Below, one piece after another: positions 1 through 12,405 of a stretch of DNA of 64,000 nucleotides. Each line of letters starts with the position of its first letter. Position 1 is the stretch's first letter. The DNA comes from Ceriagrion tenellum (Eukaryota; Arthropoda; Insecta; Odonata; Coenagrionidae), in contig OY720632.1 of the NCBI GenBank assembly GCA_963169105.1, positions 7,688,001-7,752,000 on the forward strand, given 5' to 3'. Below the pieces are notes generated by a model. That model saw only the letters and a program-made list of their open reading frames with translations. It was not told the origin of the DNA and did not search any database. A program made the position numbers and the translations under genes.

Positions 1-373
1 CGAGACGTTAACGGGACAACGGGAGACGGGGAACGCAAGTCAGCGGTCACAATCGACGTTAACGCGGGCCGGAGTAACAATTGACTAACGCAGGCGCAAC
101 TAAGAGATCAGGTGTAAACAAGAGTGGAAGTAAATAAGTTGTCTTCGCCAAGAGCAATCTTCAACAGTTGGATGTATCTGCCGACAGATGGCTCCCATTC
201 CCGGATTCTCAGGACTACTCTGATTGGTTTCCCGTGTCCGGGACAGATGAAAGTTGCCCATCTCTCGCGTACACGTTGATTGTGTCCGTTCGCTATACTT
301 TCCCGTCAGCCATCTTTTCGCGTATTCCCGTTAACGGCTCACGTTACACGTACACGTTGATTGTGTCCCAGCC
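1..373. mobile_element. Right end of an inverted-repeat DNA element cut by the window edge
   Basis: The block contains repeated copies of CGTACACGTTGATTGTGTCC (about 269 and 349). An inverted counterpart, CACAATCGACGTTAACG, lies at about 47-65, and there are several GTTAACG palindromes. It ends with CCAGCC followed by TTAA (374-377). Read on the minus strand this gives a terminus starting GGCTGGGACACAATCAACGT. Subterminal repeats plus an abutting TTAA suggest a non-autonomous DNA transposon with TTAA target duplication. The other end lies outside the window, so the duplication cannot be confirmed. The small reading frame over it (168-377) is not credible as a gene. Confidence 0.4.
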
Positions 374-377
374 TTAA

Positions 378-2734
378 CAGTCTCTCCAAATACGTATCAA
401 ATTCACGTACGAGTGAGAACTAAAATCCCATTAATAAGCCATCGCAGGCATTTTGATAAAAGGCAACGCACCCGTCCGTTAGACAGGGAACAAAGAATGT
501 CTCAACTTAACGTCCAAGGAATTGAAAAGGGAAATGGTTTTCTGAGAAAAAATCCCGACAACCAGGTGCGTGCACGCCGGGTTCGCTATTGAGTATGGAA
601 CAGACGGAGTGGAAAATATCCCTTCGAGCGAGATGTGTAATCGATTGATAAATCTCCCATCCGATGCACTCTGCCCTCGGGAATTCGTTCTCAATCTCTC
701 CGGCTCACTTGGATAAATGATGAGATAAGGGGGACCCTCGAGAAATTCTAGCGAACGAAATCCTTGCTCTCATTTCAACACTGTTCCATACACGAAACAT
801 TTCTGAATGTACATTAAGGAACAGATGACGAAAATTTGGATCAAATGGTGACCAAATAGATTCTTATCATAAGCCTCTGAGTTTCTCATTCATAATTTTA
901 TGTAATACTAGCGGAAGGTACCCGTTTAAATTCAACGGGTGTAAAACACATTGAACTTATTTTATACTATCGATATCAATCTCAATATATCGATATATAT
1001 CGTGCACAATGTATTTCTTATTGCTTATATGGATTCTCCTATTTCAATTGATACGTTCTGGACCTATATTCTTCATACATCCGTATGAGGTTCGGCTTCA
1101 ACAATGCTATCGGTCGTCAAGGGGACAGCGTAACAAAAACGCTTAATTTTCAGCACTTTTAATATTGTTTTTTTTTTCAAAATTTAAAGTAAATTAATCA
1201 GAAAAAAAATTATTGCAAGAATAAGACTTTATAATAATTTTTCTTTTCATTGGTGTTTGTCATAATTTTGTACAGTTATTATTTATAATTTAAATATGCA
1301 AAATTAAAAAGGTCTGCATGCCAGAAAAGAGAATTTTACATATATGTCTTATGAAAACGCTTTTACTCGTCTGGAGTCAAACCGGAGACCATTGGGTAAA
1401 CAAAAAGTAGGTTTAAACCTTTGGAGTGACATATGGAATCACGATACAAAGTGTCGCGTCATTCCATGCAGTGGTTTGGTAGTCATATAAGTGACCGCAT
1501 ATTCACACTTTCTTGTTTATGTGTAAGAAGAAGAAGAAGATGAAGAATATTTTCTTCAAATATTTTTACACATGAGGCAATCAAAAAGATGGCTGACATG
1601 ACGCTTTTGATGCCTTTCAAAACATATTTCTACTTCCTCTAATGGTAGAACTCGCCAAAAGTAAGTCTGTATTATGAAACTGAACGGAAAATGATGGCAG
1701 ATCATAATCCTATAAGCGAATCTAAATTCACCCGTTAGTCAAATGGCAAGCCATTCAAGTTATACCTAATGATTATAAAAATACCAATTAATAATTATCG
1801 TGAACAAAAAATTTTGCATGCAACACCTCACCAAATATTTGATGAAATTAAATCATTTTTATTCTTATGGCCAAGGAACAACATGTATGTATTCTGTATA
1901 GTTATGGGACTCATAAGCCATGGCAACCATTAAATAAGTGTTGCAAAAACATTCGACAAATTAATTGGTTTCATGACTTATGGGTTAGAGTTTTGAGTTC
2001 CATAAGTAGCCAAGATGGCGGATGCTCAATTAACCACTTGGAGACTTTATTACGAGATAATATAGTTGTTTTGAGACAGATGACCAGTTACTTCACTCTT
2101 ACTGGCTAATCGTTGTTTGCATTAGCAACTATTTATAGGCTAAACTTTCATAAATTTAATCCGGCGTAGGAAGATTAGATCGAATATTCGAAGATCTTGA
2201 CTATTGGCAGGTAAGTTACGTATCCAATCAATGTGTGTGCAACCCGAATATTTTTATGAGATCAATAACTTTATGGATCTCATTTATATTGATTCCATAA
2301 CTAAATGTTCCTGCAGCCGGCCACTAGTCATTAAATTTTTACCACAGACCCATATCGAGAGTAAGTGTTGTGCATTCATATCTGACGCACATAACTCAAC
2401 CTTTCACGATATCTAGAGCACCACTCAAGGCAAGCGATGGATATTAGTCGGAGATTTACGCTCGTGTGTGCCCGGAATTACACTATTAGAAATTACGAAC
2501 GCTCTCCAAATTTTGAAGACAGGCAAATTAATTCCCACAAGCGGGTGCCAGGTAATACTTTTATAATTACTTTAATAATTTTTCAGCAGCGGATGCCTAT
2601 TCATTTACGTCGTATTTATTATACTCTGGGACTGTCATCAAGTGTTTAATATGAGGAGTCATGCATATTGTAAATAACAGTATAATACCTAAGACTGAAA
2701 TGGGACTTGTATAAGAGTATTTCAACGATTAACA
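378..2734. other. AT-rich stretch without recognisable gene
   Basis: Only short reading frames with no family resemblance occur here. Small local features are a GAAGAAGAAGAAGA tract near 1527-1545 and a cluster of CGATAT words at about 968-1000. A CCAAGATGGCGG word at about 2012 matches the general YY1/Pho core but stands alone. No repeat shared with the rest of the window was noticed. Confidence 0.6.
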
Positions 2735-3380
2735 ACCAGCAGGGCATTGTTCCTTGTTCATGTGCCGTCTCCTCTCAGGAGGTTGGCAGTCACCATGGTC
2801 ACACTAGATCTTGACCGCGCCGATCTCAGCAGCTCTATGGGTGAGCAACTGTGCCATGATTTTAAGTTGTCCTGTCAGGATGTACGTCTTCTTCCTCTGT
2901 TTCTTCTGCCACAAATCTTCCCCTGTAGAATTATTTGCAAAAGGTTAGATTTTTCTCTTCTCATAATGTGCCCTAAGTATTGTAACTTCCTTACTTTTAC
3001 TGTATTTATCACTTCTTTGCTTTTTTCCCATTCTTGCTACAGGACTTCTTCATTTGCGGTCCTCAAAACCCAACTAATACGAAGGATTCTTCAGTATGTC
3101 TACTTTTCAAATGCGTCTAGACTATTTATTTCTCTTTTCTTTAGAGTCTAAGCTTCCATTCCATATGAAAGAGTTGAAAATATATAACACCTAAACAATC
3201 TAATTTTTACACTTAAAAAAAGATCTCTTGGGCAGAGGGCCTTTTCCATTTTGTTAAAGGTGCTTTTAAGCCTGACCTCTTCTTGTTTTCATCTCATTTG
3301 AATTGCATTGTCTTCGTTTACAATAGAGCCTAAGTATTTGTATTTCTGAACTTGCTACACTCTTTTTCTATTGTTTAAAA
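2735..3380 (-). mobile_element. LINE 3' fragment (C-terminal end of a non-LTR retrotransposon polyprotein)
   Basis: Minus-strand translation from about 3375 to 2735 gives, across two frames, the C-terminus common in arthropod endonuclease-reverse transcriptases. First comes a KYKYLGSIVNEDN segment, then a LSYGMEA stretch equivalent to the usual LLYGxExW. Next is a variant of RILRISWVxR..NEEVL, then KLQYLGHIMRRE, GKICGRRNRGRRR and a closing ..LLRGDGT segment. These modules lie downstream of the catalytic YADD box, which is absent, so the copy is 5'-truncated. In-frame stops and at least one frame change show it is dead. The clade is probably RTE-like, which I infer from motif order only. The fragment ends abruptly near 3380 with no tail visible beyond 2735. 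Confidence 0.8.
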
Positions 3381-6300
3381 GATGTTCTTGCTGATGTGTT
3401 TTGGAAATCACCAGGGCAATTATTTCCCTGAAATAACAAAAGACGAGACATCAAATCCAACTTTATTAGTTTCTGTGAGGATGCGAAGAAGCTATTCAAG
3501 GTTTACCCAAGACCGAGATCATTCAAAGAAAAAATACGCTACTATACCAGTGGGTATCTTAGAGACCCATGGGCAATCAACATCATTTGAGGGCCATGAA
3601 GCATAGCTAAGGCAATCCAGGTGAATATAAAACCGAGAAACAGCACCAAATATTGAGCAAAAGAAGATAACGTAAGACAGTAAATTTTTCTCCCCGTCCT
3701 CTGGCCTCTGACAAAAATCCCAGCGAGTAACAGCCCTCTCTCATACTTCTCGGACGAGGAAAGATTTATTTGACCCCGTGTGCCTCGTCGTGTCCTCTAA
3801 CAAACTCAACTCTCCCACCCGGCCACTACAGCTCAGCCGAGGGAAGAAAAATGAAATACACTCGTGGTTAATGGGCTATTACATTACGGCGGTCCAGCAC
3901 CGTTTTTTCTCGGCAGTTTACGACCCTCCCCATCATCTTCCCCCACCTGTCACCGGCAGTCATAACCAAAAGCGGCCCTTTGAAAAAAATTAATGTTAAC
4001 GAAACAAGCAGCGCTTCAGCGAATGGGGTCGTCTACGTGACCAGGGCACGCTTCTTTTGACGCAACCGCCGGGCAAACTGAGGAGGAGGACACGCCGTGT
4101 GTGTCGCCACATGCAAACAAGAAGCCAACGGCATTATCAACGACAGTAATATATATTGTGTCAGAAAGAAAGAAAAGTCATTCTTTTAACTCATGGCAAA
4201 GAGTAATAGATGACTGAAAGGCCATGAGTGTCACTAAAAAGTTTAAATTTAGCGAAGCAAGTCTCTAGGAGACACAAGGTTTCAATCGCCATTCTGAAAG
4301 AGCATTCCTACGGGAAAATATCATTATAAACAACCCCATATCGACGACAAACATCGTGTGAGTTATCTAAGTTTATATCACAGAATTTTATGCCGTAATC
4401 ATCAAACGACAAATTATTTTAATTATAAGTTGAGAGCTATTTCATGGCGCAAACAAATAACGAAAGGTAAACAAAAGAAAAACGCAAAGTGTCTTCTGTT
4501 TTTTGATCTACTCAAAGAAGCAGTCGGCCTAGTGAGAAGCAAATAAACCTAAGTTGGGAACAGTAAAAAGAGACATTTAGTCAACACAGACAAATTCGAA
4601 CAACTTAGCCATAAAGTTTAACTTGTTTCACACACGTAAAGAGTTAAATTATATGACATGCTTAGTTTACAAATTGAACTGTCCATAGCATTTTGAATCA
4701 TTTATATTTTTCCTTACAGTAATAGATGACTAGGTAGATGTAAAACAGTTTCAAAATAATCATGACTAATATTCTATTTTTCTCGTAGCCATTCATCACC
4801 AAATTAAATAGTTAGTTAGTCTTTCAAATTCGAAGAATAGGTGCGGAATAAGGGGCTCCAGAAGCAGAAGGAAAGCATGCGTCGCAGAAACTCTTTTTTA
4901 GGCAATGCTATTGGGTACAGACGTCCTCAAAGCAACAATCAACAGTGACTGCTCTACAAAATAGCAACATCTATCACTCTTTCGATATATTATGCTACCT
5001 ATCGTTGCTAATAATCAATGCTGTGCATTTGTTATTTCGAAAAATTGCACATATTCTAAGGTAGTTATGATTTAATACTAAAGTTTGATTTATGTTTTGT
5101 GAATATTTATGTGTTTCAATTTAATTTATGAATTTTCGTCGATATTTTAAATGTTTAAATGTTTGCGAGAGTTCAGTGTTGTTTTGATTAAAAAATGTTG
5201 TGTTCCATTCGAACATTTGTTTACACTTTTGTAAATTTGTTTAATAAAAATAAACTTTTGCGCTTATGCTATTGGAATTAATGATTTAATTGCGTCTTTG
5301 TGTGTATTTATATGCTTTTATTGCATTTTTGGTTTGTAACAATTTTTTAAATATTTTTGACTGATTCAATGTTGTGAATATATTTTTTAATTAATAACAG
5401 CACATAACAGAACAATCCATAAGGCTTAGCAGGATTATTCCTGTAATTATATTGAGAATATTTAAAAAATAAAATAAATAAATAAAAATGTAGCACATGG
5501 ATACCGATAAATCGAGGTGATTATTCAATCGATTATATTGGAGAGAGAGAACCAGTGAGAAGCGGCGTGAAATGAGGGCACCCATTCTCTTGAGTGATTC
5601 CGGCAGGGAATTCGATTTGCCGACTACTCAACCCTTTTAGTTTGAGATACGTGAGAGAGAGAGAGAGAGGGAGGAGAGATCTCAGAACGGCAGCCTAATG
5701 CGGAAGTGAGAGGGCACTTAAGAGTTAAAATCATAGGAGCGAAGTAGTGGGTGATTCCAGAGTCATTTTCGGAGACTCGCAGAGACGATGCAAGGACGAG
5801 AAAATGGAAAAAAAATCATTTCTCAAGAAAGCGGGTCGATCTTCAAAATTTAAGGATTACACTGCCGCAGGTGACTCCGAAAAACAAAAAATATCAAAAA
5901 CGAAATTAAATTCATTAATAAGTCTTATATTTCTTTACTTATTTTGCTTATTTCCAACGTATAAAGACCATTTCATGCTGAAAAAGAATGATATAGCAGT
6001 TGATTTATCAGAAAACAGAATTAAATTTAAAACGGGCCAACAGAACTCAAAAGCATTCATATCTTCCTTGTTCCTCCAGTGTTGAGCATTGAGACACATC
6101 CAACCACATTCAGCTCAATTTCATTTAATATCTAGCAGCAAACCACTTTTGCGAACGTCCCATTCCAAAGAAGATATTATCGTTAAAAGTTTAAAGTGTC
6201 CATGTACCACTCATGTATTCATTTAAACTCAAATATATTATTATACATGAAAGCTAAAAGTAACACAAGTGGGAAAGTTATATAATGAGCTAAAGAAAGG

Positions 6301-7390
6301 ATGATGTCAGAACAAAGCTTCAATGGGAAGAAGTGTTATATCTCCTCCCATGAGATACCAGAAAAATTGTCTCAAAAGGACGACAGAAATTAATCTAAAT
6401 TGACGTGTAAGAAGAAAAGAAGTGTTGATTCTTATCAAAACTGACAGGAAACCCCTGATGTAATTTTAAACCTTTAAGAGATACAACTACACAGAGTTTA
6501 AGAGCAAGAATTGAATAAGAACAAGGAGTAGAATGAAGAAACAGCAGATGAAATAATTGAATGAAATCCGTTCCAAATCTGTCGTTATCAGAATGAACCT
6601 ACGCGGAAGCATTCCCGAAAATCTTTGTTTCCAAGCTTCTGCAGTAATACGCATTATCATTGATGTCTCTACTGTCGATTGCCTCAGAAAAAAGGAGTGT
6701 GAATAAAAATCACGCTGCCGAAAATCAGGTATGTTTCATGGTGGTAATATTTTCGAAAATCGCATATTCTCAAGAACACCTGCGGGGGCTCTCACTTTAA
6801 CGTTCTTAAGGCTCGCAAAGTTAAGCGTACATTTTGCTCATATCCATTCTGACCACAAAATCATTAGAATAGAATTGTCAGAAAGAATATTGCTCGTTGA
6901 CGTTAAATTCACTTACATTTCACCGATGACTATTTTCTATTTTTTATAATATTTAATATTTTAATTTTACAAAACTTTTTCTCTTTCTATCGAAAGGAGT
7001 GTATTAAGAGGAACGTTGAAGTTGCCCAAGAAATTAATTGTACTATTTACTAAGGGAATTTCTTCAGGTTATTTCAAGCCCTCTCTTTCACTACTTCCTT
7101 GGCAACATTGAAACTAAAGAATTAAAAACAGAAAAAGGCTACCTTTTCGAATATTTTGAACTGAATATATTTAATTATTCATAAATGATTTTTAGGAAGG
7201 AGTATTTAAATTCGGTCATTTTATAAACCAATTTTTTGGGTCTAAAATTTTTTCAAGAGGAGGGGGGACGAAAGAGAAAGAAAAATGTCTACCCTTTTGC
7301 TACAAAATCCGATGGATCGAACGATACTCTGACCCTACATAGTCAATATCTGGCACTTTAAAGAGATACATCTGCGGAGACATCATCATG
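3381..7390. other. Long gene-poor stretch
   Basis: No recognisable coding region. The stretch is strongly AT-rich at 4960-5500, with an AATAAATAAATAAA run at about 5468-5485. A GA-rich tract lies at 5650-5680 (GAGAGAGAGAGAGAG, then GGAGGAGAG). The 112-codon frame at 5747-6085 and the 74-codon frame at 3382-3606 have lysine- and asparagine-rich composition typical of chance frames in AT-rich DNA. Confidence 0.55.
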
Positions 7391-7690
7391 GATACCCATC
7401 ACGCTGTTCCCTTTCGAGGTGCGCAGAGTCAGAATTTAGTTATTGCCGTCAGCCGTAGAAAGCTGGTTCCCTTTAAATAATTTCGTAAATAATTCCACAT
7501 TCCCATTCCTTTCGGGAAGGAACCACTTTCGTTTCCTTTACACTCATACACCACTTAATGCACGCTCTTCTGTTATTGAGAACCCTAACATTTCTCCCTC
7601 TTATAGTCTCTCCCCTTTCTACCACTTTCAGCTATAACCCTTGCGGTCTAAATCTCCCTCTCACAATATTTATTCTACCATCATATACCA
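7391..7690 (-). mobile_element. LINE 3' end, first half of an interrupted copy
   Basis: On the minus strand this corresponds to the 3' end of the element also found at 12406-13165 (minus) and 47431-48848 (plus). Shared landmarks are the terminal CATCACGCTGTTCCCTTTCG (compare CAATCACGCCGTTCCCTTCC at 12414) and the region coding for the RGRGRPxKLWLNVVEEILR C-terminus, here heavily diverged. Homology stops at about 7690, inside an ATATA run, and resumes at about 8456. The copy is therefore split by the intervening insertion. It is much more diverged than the other two copies, hence older. Confidence 0.6.
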
Positions 7691-8455
7691 GCAATTCTTA
7701 TAAAAGTGTTGCATGAGGATTCTTTGTCTATTCTGACAAGCCTTTGGCTCAGGTGGACCGGATGACTATATGCAATAGTTTTGTAATCTGATCCTTGTGC
7801 TGTGCGAAAAAATGTGATTTTGTAAACAAATAATGGCGATGATGAAGATAGATGTAGTCCAAAACCATTTTATGCGTGAAATATTTTTAATTTTTTTAAC
7901 GCATAAAATATGAAGTGAATTTAAAAAATGTAACGCGGCACCTGCTGACAAGCCATTAAATGATGGCTTAGCAGGACCATAAATCACATCTTAATGTCTT
8001 TTTTATATAATTATAAGGATGATGATAAAGTAGTAATTATTATTATAAAATCGATTAAGGTTATTGAATGCAAAATTATCGTGCTTATACATATTATAAG
8101 ATTTGTAATATTGTAATTTTAAAATGCATGTAATATTAAAATTAATATGCGAAAAGACCAAATAAAAGCCTAATACAGAGAATAAAAGACAAATAAATTA
8201 TGTGTACATGTAAAACGCTATAAAAATATTGTTAAAGGGTCGCTCCATAAGGATATGTTATTGCAAATGTAATCGTATATTCCTTTCACTAATTTATTTA
8301 TTCTTTACTTTCTTTATTTTAATAGAGAGCCTAAGCTGCATGAACTAAATATTATTTTAAAATATTGTGAGATTAAATATGAAATATATCCCGTCGACAG
8401 GCATAACTAGACAGAACTGTAATGTAAAATTGTTAAATAAATAAATATATATATA
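7691..8455 (+). mobile_element. Insertion inside the LINE copy, with an AT/AAAT tail
   Basis: The roughly 765-bp segment interrupts the alignable LINE sequence at an ATATA site. It ends with TTGTTAAATAAATAAATA followed by an (AT)n run at 8443-8466. An A/T-rich simple tail at one end of an insertion suggests target-primed retrotransposition on the plus strand. No coding domain is recognisable, and the 73-codon minus frame is not convincing. A short hairpin sits at 7941-7975. A target duplication cannot be resolved because the site is itself AT repeat. Its identity (SINE, LINE 3' UTR or other) is open. Confidence 0.45.
7941..7975. repeat. Short inverted repeat (hairpin)
   Basis: CCTGCTGACAAGCCAT and ATGGCTTAGCAGG are complementary apart from three extra bases in the left arm, separated by about six bases. 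It lies within the inserted segment at 7691-8455. Confidence 0.6.
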
Positions 8456-9060
8456 TATATATATATCAGCATAGCTATTCGACTCTCGTCCGTTCATATC
8501 ATGTGGCCAAACTGACGATGCACACTCCTTTCATATCTTCCACGCTTCAGGGGCTGCTTTAATGCCCAATTTGTTAACACATACTCGTATTTTTTTAAAC
8601 ATTTTTTTTAATTACACTTATTTGTTTATACATCCATCACTTGAGCAATCTGCCAACATTCTTCCATCACCCTCTCATGCCAAACCCAATGCATCCTACT
8701 TTCGCCGCGAACACCCCAAAGGGCCCATTGTTCCCATTGCATTTTGTCCACTCCTATGGAACCCATACTCCACCGACATGTGTTACAATCGAGGAAGAAA
8801 ACTTCTCAAACACTTTTATTTTCGCTTCTGTTGACTTTCTCCCATTCCTAGATGTACTTCACATACAACCTAAGACTGTTCTAGCTGAATTCAAATGCAT
8901 CCTGATATCTTCATCAGTCTATCTTTTGCAAACATTCGGCCAAGATGCACTAAATCGTCCACCTGTTCAATTTCTTAATCAATGACCCTCGGTGTATTAC
9001 CATTATTATCATAATCCTCATCAAGTACTTGAGTTTTTTCAATATTACTTCATGTAATAG
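8456..9060 (-). mobile_element. LINE 3' region, second half of the interrupted copy
   Basis: It resumes the same LINE family after the insertion. The plus-strand words ATTCGACTCTCGTCC, CATATCATGTGGCCAAACTG and CCAATGCATCCTACTTTCGCC match TACGACTCTCATCC, CACATGACCAAACCAACG and CTATCCATCCTACTTTTGCC in the 12.7-12.85 kb copy. In the minus frame these encode the RWFGHVERMDDSR and SRMDKG regions. The 8820-9000 part matches the segment upstream of LLYGSETW. No intact frame survives. The two overlapping plus-strand frames at 8562-8985 are antisense shadows of this element. Confidence 0.6.
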
Positions 9061-9381
9061 AACATGGTAGTCAGAAAATGAATGGAAGACGGTTAATCAG
9101 CGCTAATAAGATAAAAATACGAGTGACCAAGGTCAAGAGCTTTGAACGGATTAATTTGATTGGAGGTGATTGGGGAGCACAGTGTCGCATGAAAAGGAAT
9201 TTCTTCCTCTCTTCAGTTTTATAACTCTTAGATTTAATTCTCCTTTCACTTCCATCACTTTCTGCGGATGTCTTCACCTCATAGTGGCTATCCTCTTTAA
9301 GCAAACTCTCTCGTCGCTGCATGCTTGTTTCTGGTCCGATTTCACTCGTTTGAGTATGAACAATTTCTCACAACGGTACAT

Positions 9382-9477
9382 TTTTCGTACATCTTTTTTT
9401 TTAATTTTAATTTAATAAATTAATTTGCGTTTTCGTACATCTATTTTAAAAATTTTAATTTAATAAATTAATTTGCG
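9382..9477. repeat. Tandem duplication, 48-bp unit, two copies
   Basis: The unit starts TTTTCGTACATCT and ends AATAAATTAATTTGCG. It occurs at 9382-9429 and again at 9430-9477, with a few differences in the central T/A run. Confidence 0.85.
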
Positions 9478-9565
9478 AACAAAATAATTTTTTACTCTTT
9501 CAACTCAAATAACCAATTTCAGGCAAAATATGGTGGAACAGCAGCCTGCAATGGCCGAAAAATTT

Positions 9566-9622
9566 ATGTGTATACTATTCACGTAAAGCAAAAATTAATG
9601 TGTATACTATTCACGTAAAGCA
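9566..9622. repeat. Tandem duplication, 32-bp unit, about 1.8 copies
   Basis: ATGTGTATACTATTCACGTA begins at 9566 and again at 9598. The sequence is identical through AAAGCAA, and the second copy is cut short. Confidence 0.85.
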
Positions 9623-9629
9623 ATTCATA

Positions 9630-11114
9630 TCGACTGTATTAAGTACGAAACGAATAAAGTTGACAAAGACGATGATTCATTTGTGCACCTTAGTTACCTA
9701 ATTTTTGTATTAATAATGGTTAATATGTCTGTTGATTTTTATTGTTTTAATATCTGGTCCAGTGCTGTGAGCGCAGTTTTCTTCACTGCATGAAAATGGT
9801 AAAATATAGAAGTTCTGCCAAGAAAATTGAATTTAAAGTAGAACAAATCAAGAAATAAAACCTCGTGACCCAAATTCTGAAAGCAGAGTTCTCACACAGG
9901 GCAGGGGCCAGAAAATGGATGATGAGCGAAGTATTGCTTTTGATGCAATTCGTTCCGAGAGGCGATGCAAGATGAGTGTTTGGAGGAAAGGCCACGAGAA
10001 TGAATAGAGACAGAGAAGAGAGGAAATGAAAGGGGAAGTGCAGAAAGGATGTGGGCGATGAAAATTTGCAAGAGGAGAAAAACATCAGGATAAAGAGAGC
10101 ATGTAAGAGACTATTCCAAGAGGAATTCGTTTCACCCATCGAGGGGAGCACAGCTGAATTCCTCGTCTTTTTACGACGGTCATGCATTCGATCCCTTCCC
10201 CTGTGTCTCGAAGGGCGCGTAAAGACCGAGAGAAAAAGACATATGGATACTTTCCTTACGGCTTAATATGTTCCTTCCGGAGAGATGGGGAGATAAGGTG
10301 ATATTGAGGGAATACGATCGGAACACTCACGTCGTTTCTAGGTACCAACTGGCGACAGATGTATACAACAGCTTGAATGGCAGCTTCTTCTTGAAGGGAT
10401 CTGGAAATGTATTAGACTGCCGAGGCACAACGCAGAATCCAGGTGAACATAAAAGATTCCAAGTTTTATACAAAATTCTCCATCGTAAGAATAATATTAA
10501 GATGTATAAAAGCAGATGGAGAGTTTACTCAATAGAATAACTCATGGCGCAATCAATGTGGTGACTGTTCGCAGGAAAATACTTCAATAGAATGAGAGGA
10601 TTATACACATGCAAAGTATGGAGGATATCAACTAGAGATAAGCTCAACAGGATCACATTTGTTTATTTGAGAACGCATATCTTTAAAACGTGCAATGAGT
10701 GAAGTAATAGGAGAGTAACACATAGTTGAAAAACAAATGGACAAGAAAGCCGTATTTATTCATTAAGTGCTAATTAAAGGCATCCATCATGAATGTCGGC
10801 TGCTGAAAGTGAAACAACCGAAAAGACATAAAGGACGCAGAATGTTCAACAACCCTTTTCTGACGATGCTACTTTTTGTCCAATATTTGATATTTACCTA
10901 CGTTAAACAAGAGACATTAGCTGAAAAAAAGAAAGATTCTCGCAAAATGGCGGAGAGAATAACAGTCAACGCTCAATGCATCTCATAAAGATTTCAGATG
11001 ATTAAAGATGGAGCCTAATTCATATTGCACCATTTTAATCACAACAGAGTGTTAAAAATTCTTTCAGAGAATGTCCTCGAGTTAAAAATATAACTTTCAA
11101 ACTTAGCTGTAATA
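9630..11114. other. No recognisable gene; purine-rich tract
   Basis: At about 9950-10090 the plus strand is strongly purine-rich (GAGACAGAGAAGAGAGGAAA and similar). This produces spurious serine/phenylalanine frames on the minus strand, such as the 134-codon one at 9783-10187. No motif, repeat partner or signal was recognised. Confidence 0.5.
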
Positions 11115-11290
11115 TTTTCAAAGAACCACGGAACTAGCCGCGCAGTTACTTCAATGGAGTCACCCGCTAGTGATCACATAATTGTGTGAAACTCACACAG
11201 TGGAAAAATCATCAGCGAAATCGAGGGATCTGGGTTCGATTCTCAGTCTAGGCGAATGATTTTTCCACGGTGAGTTCCACAAAATTGTGT
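11115..11290 (+). mobile_element. Dispersed repeat with hairpin and pol III B box (SINE-like)
   Basis: The first 100 bp (TTTCAAAGAACCACGGAACT onward) match 53917-54030. From 11176 to 11290 it forms an inverted repeat: CACATAATTGTGTGAAACTC..GTGGAAAAATCATC on the left pairs with GAATGATTTTTCCAC..GAGTTCCACAAAATTGTGT on the right. Between the arms lies GGGTTCGATTCT (about 11232-11243), a good match to the tRNA B-box consensus GGTTCGANTCC. A tRNA-derived SINE is likely, with the B box exposed in a hairpin loop. A clear A box is not visible. Confidence 0.55.
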
Positions 11291-12405
11291 TAACTATAGT
11301 AGTAGTGACAACATGATTAATCAATTAGGGTTTTGCTCCTCAATAGAAAACGGGAGTTTTATTAAAAAAATCAACTGCTGAGTGTCACGAATGCTCGAAT
11401 TGGTCCAGTATCAGAGTCAAAGGATATTTGCTCTGAGGCTGAGCGCGAGCAAATACCCTAATCTTCGCGCAGTCATCCCTAATCTCAGGCAATCTCACGG
11501 AAATTGTAGATGGAGCAATTGAAAATGACACGGTCTCTGATGATCAATCAATGAGTATGGAGGTATACATAGCCGGAGGCTAGAGACCGTCAGACGACTA
11601 AATCTAAATAGCATACTTTTGACATGTCATAGAGACGTTGACGTTCTAACCGTCCTATTGAGATCTTTGTTTTCTCAATAAATCCTAAATAAAAGCACAG
11701 CTATCCTCTCCCAAGAATTTGAGCTTTGTAATGACCATTCCCATCCGTGAAACCATTTCAACATAAACAAAATCATTTCACTGCAAAAAGTATACACCAA
11801 AATACATACAAAAACGGCGCAATTAGGCACCTCAGAAGAAATATTCTTGTGTAGGGGTTGCCAATCAATGAAAGTATGGCATTTCTTGGCAGTACATTTT
11901 TCAGCATCACGGTAGAACAAAAATAGCTCTTTTATGAACCATCAAAATGCCATGTGTCCATATATTTCGACTAGATTGATTTTATTGTGATTTTATAGTG
12001 ATTAATCTTCAAATACAATTTCTTAAAGCCTCTACAAAGTTTTTTCTTCGAATTCATTTCTAATTTTAAAAAATGCGGCTGTTCTACAACTCTTTACCAT
12101 GACTACTACTTATGATACTCTAAAAGGGCGGGAATAGATATGAACCACTGAATAGTGAAACGTAAAATATCGATAAAATGGCCACCATGCAGAGAAATTA
12201 ACTTTTATTACTAAGCTTTCCTCGCATGATTCGAGAGAAAATATTATCTTCGCCCCTGTTTTCTGGGAAAACCACTACCACTAATGCCTTTATAATTCGA
12301 ACTATCTCCACATAGAAAGGAAAAAAATCCAATGTAGTTTACGCATTTTGGAATAATTCATGATTTTCAGAGTTCAGGATGAGTGAAAATTTAATAAATT
12401 CCACA
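11291..12405. other. No recognisable gene
   Basis: AT-rich sequence with only short unconvincing frames, for example 81 codons minus at 11675-11920. No repeat partner was found in the window. Confidence 0.5.

Noticed and set aside
2008..2022. YY1/Pho site CCAAGATGGCGG
   Set aside because: A single short motif match is expected by chance in 64 kb, and there is no nearby promoter evidence.
9783..10266. 134-codon minus frame and overlapping plus frame
   Set aside because: Composition follows the purine-rich tract; no domain or conserved motif.
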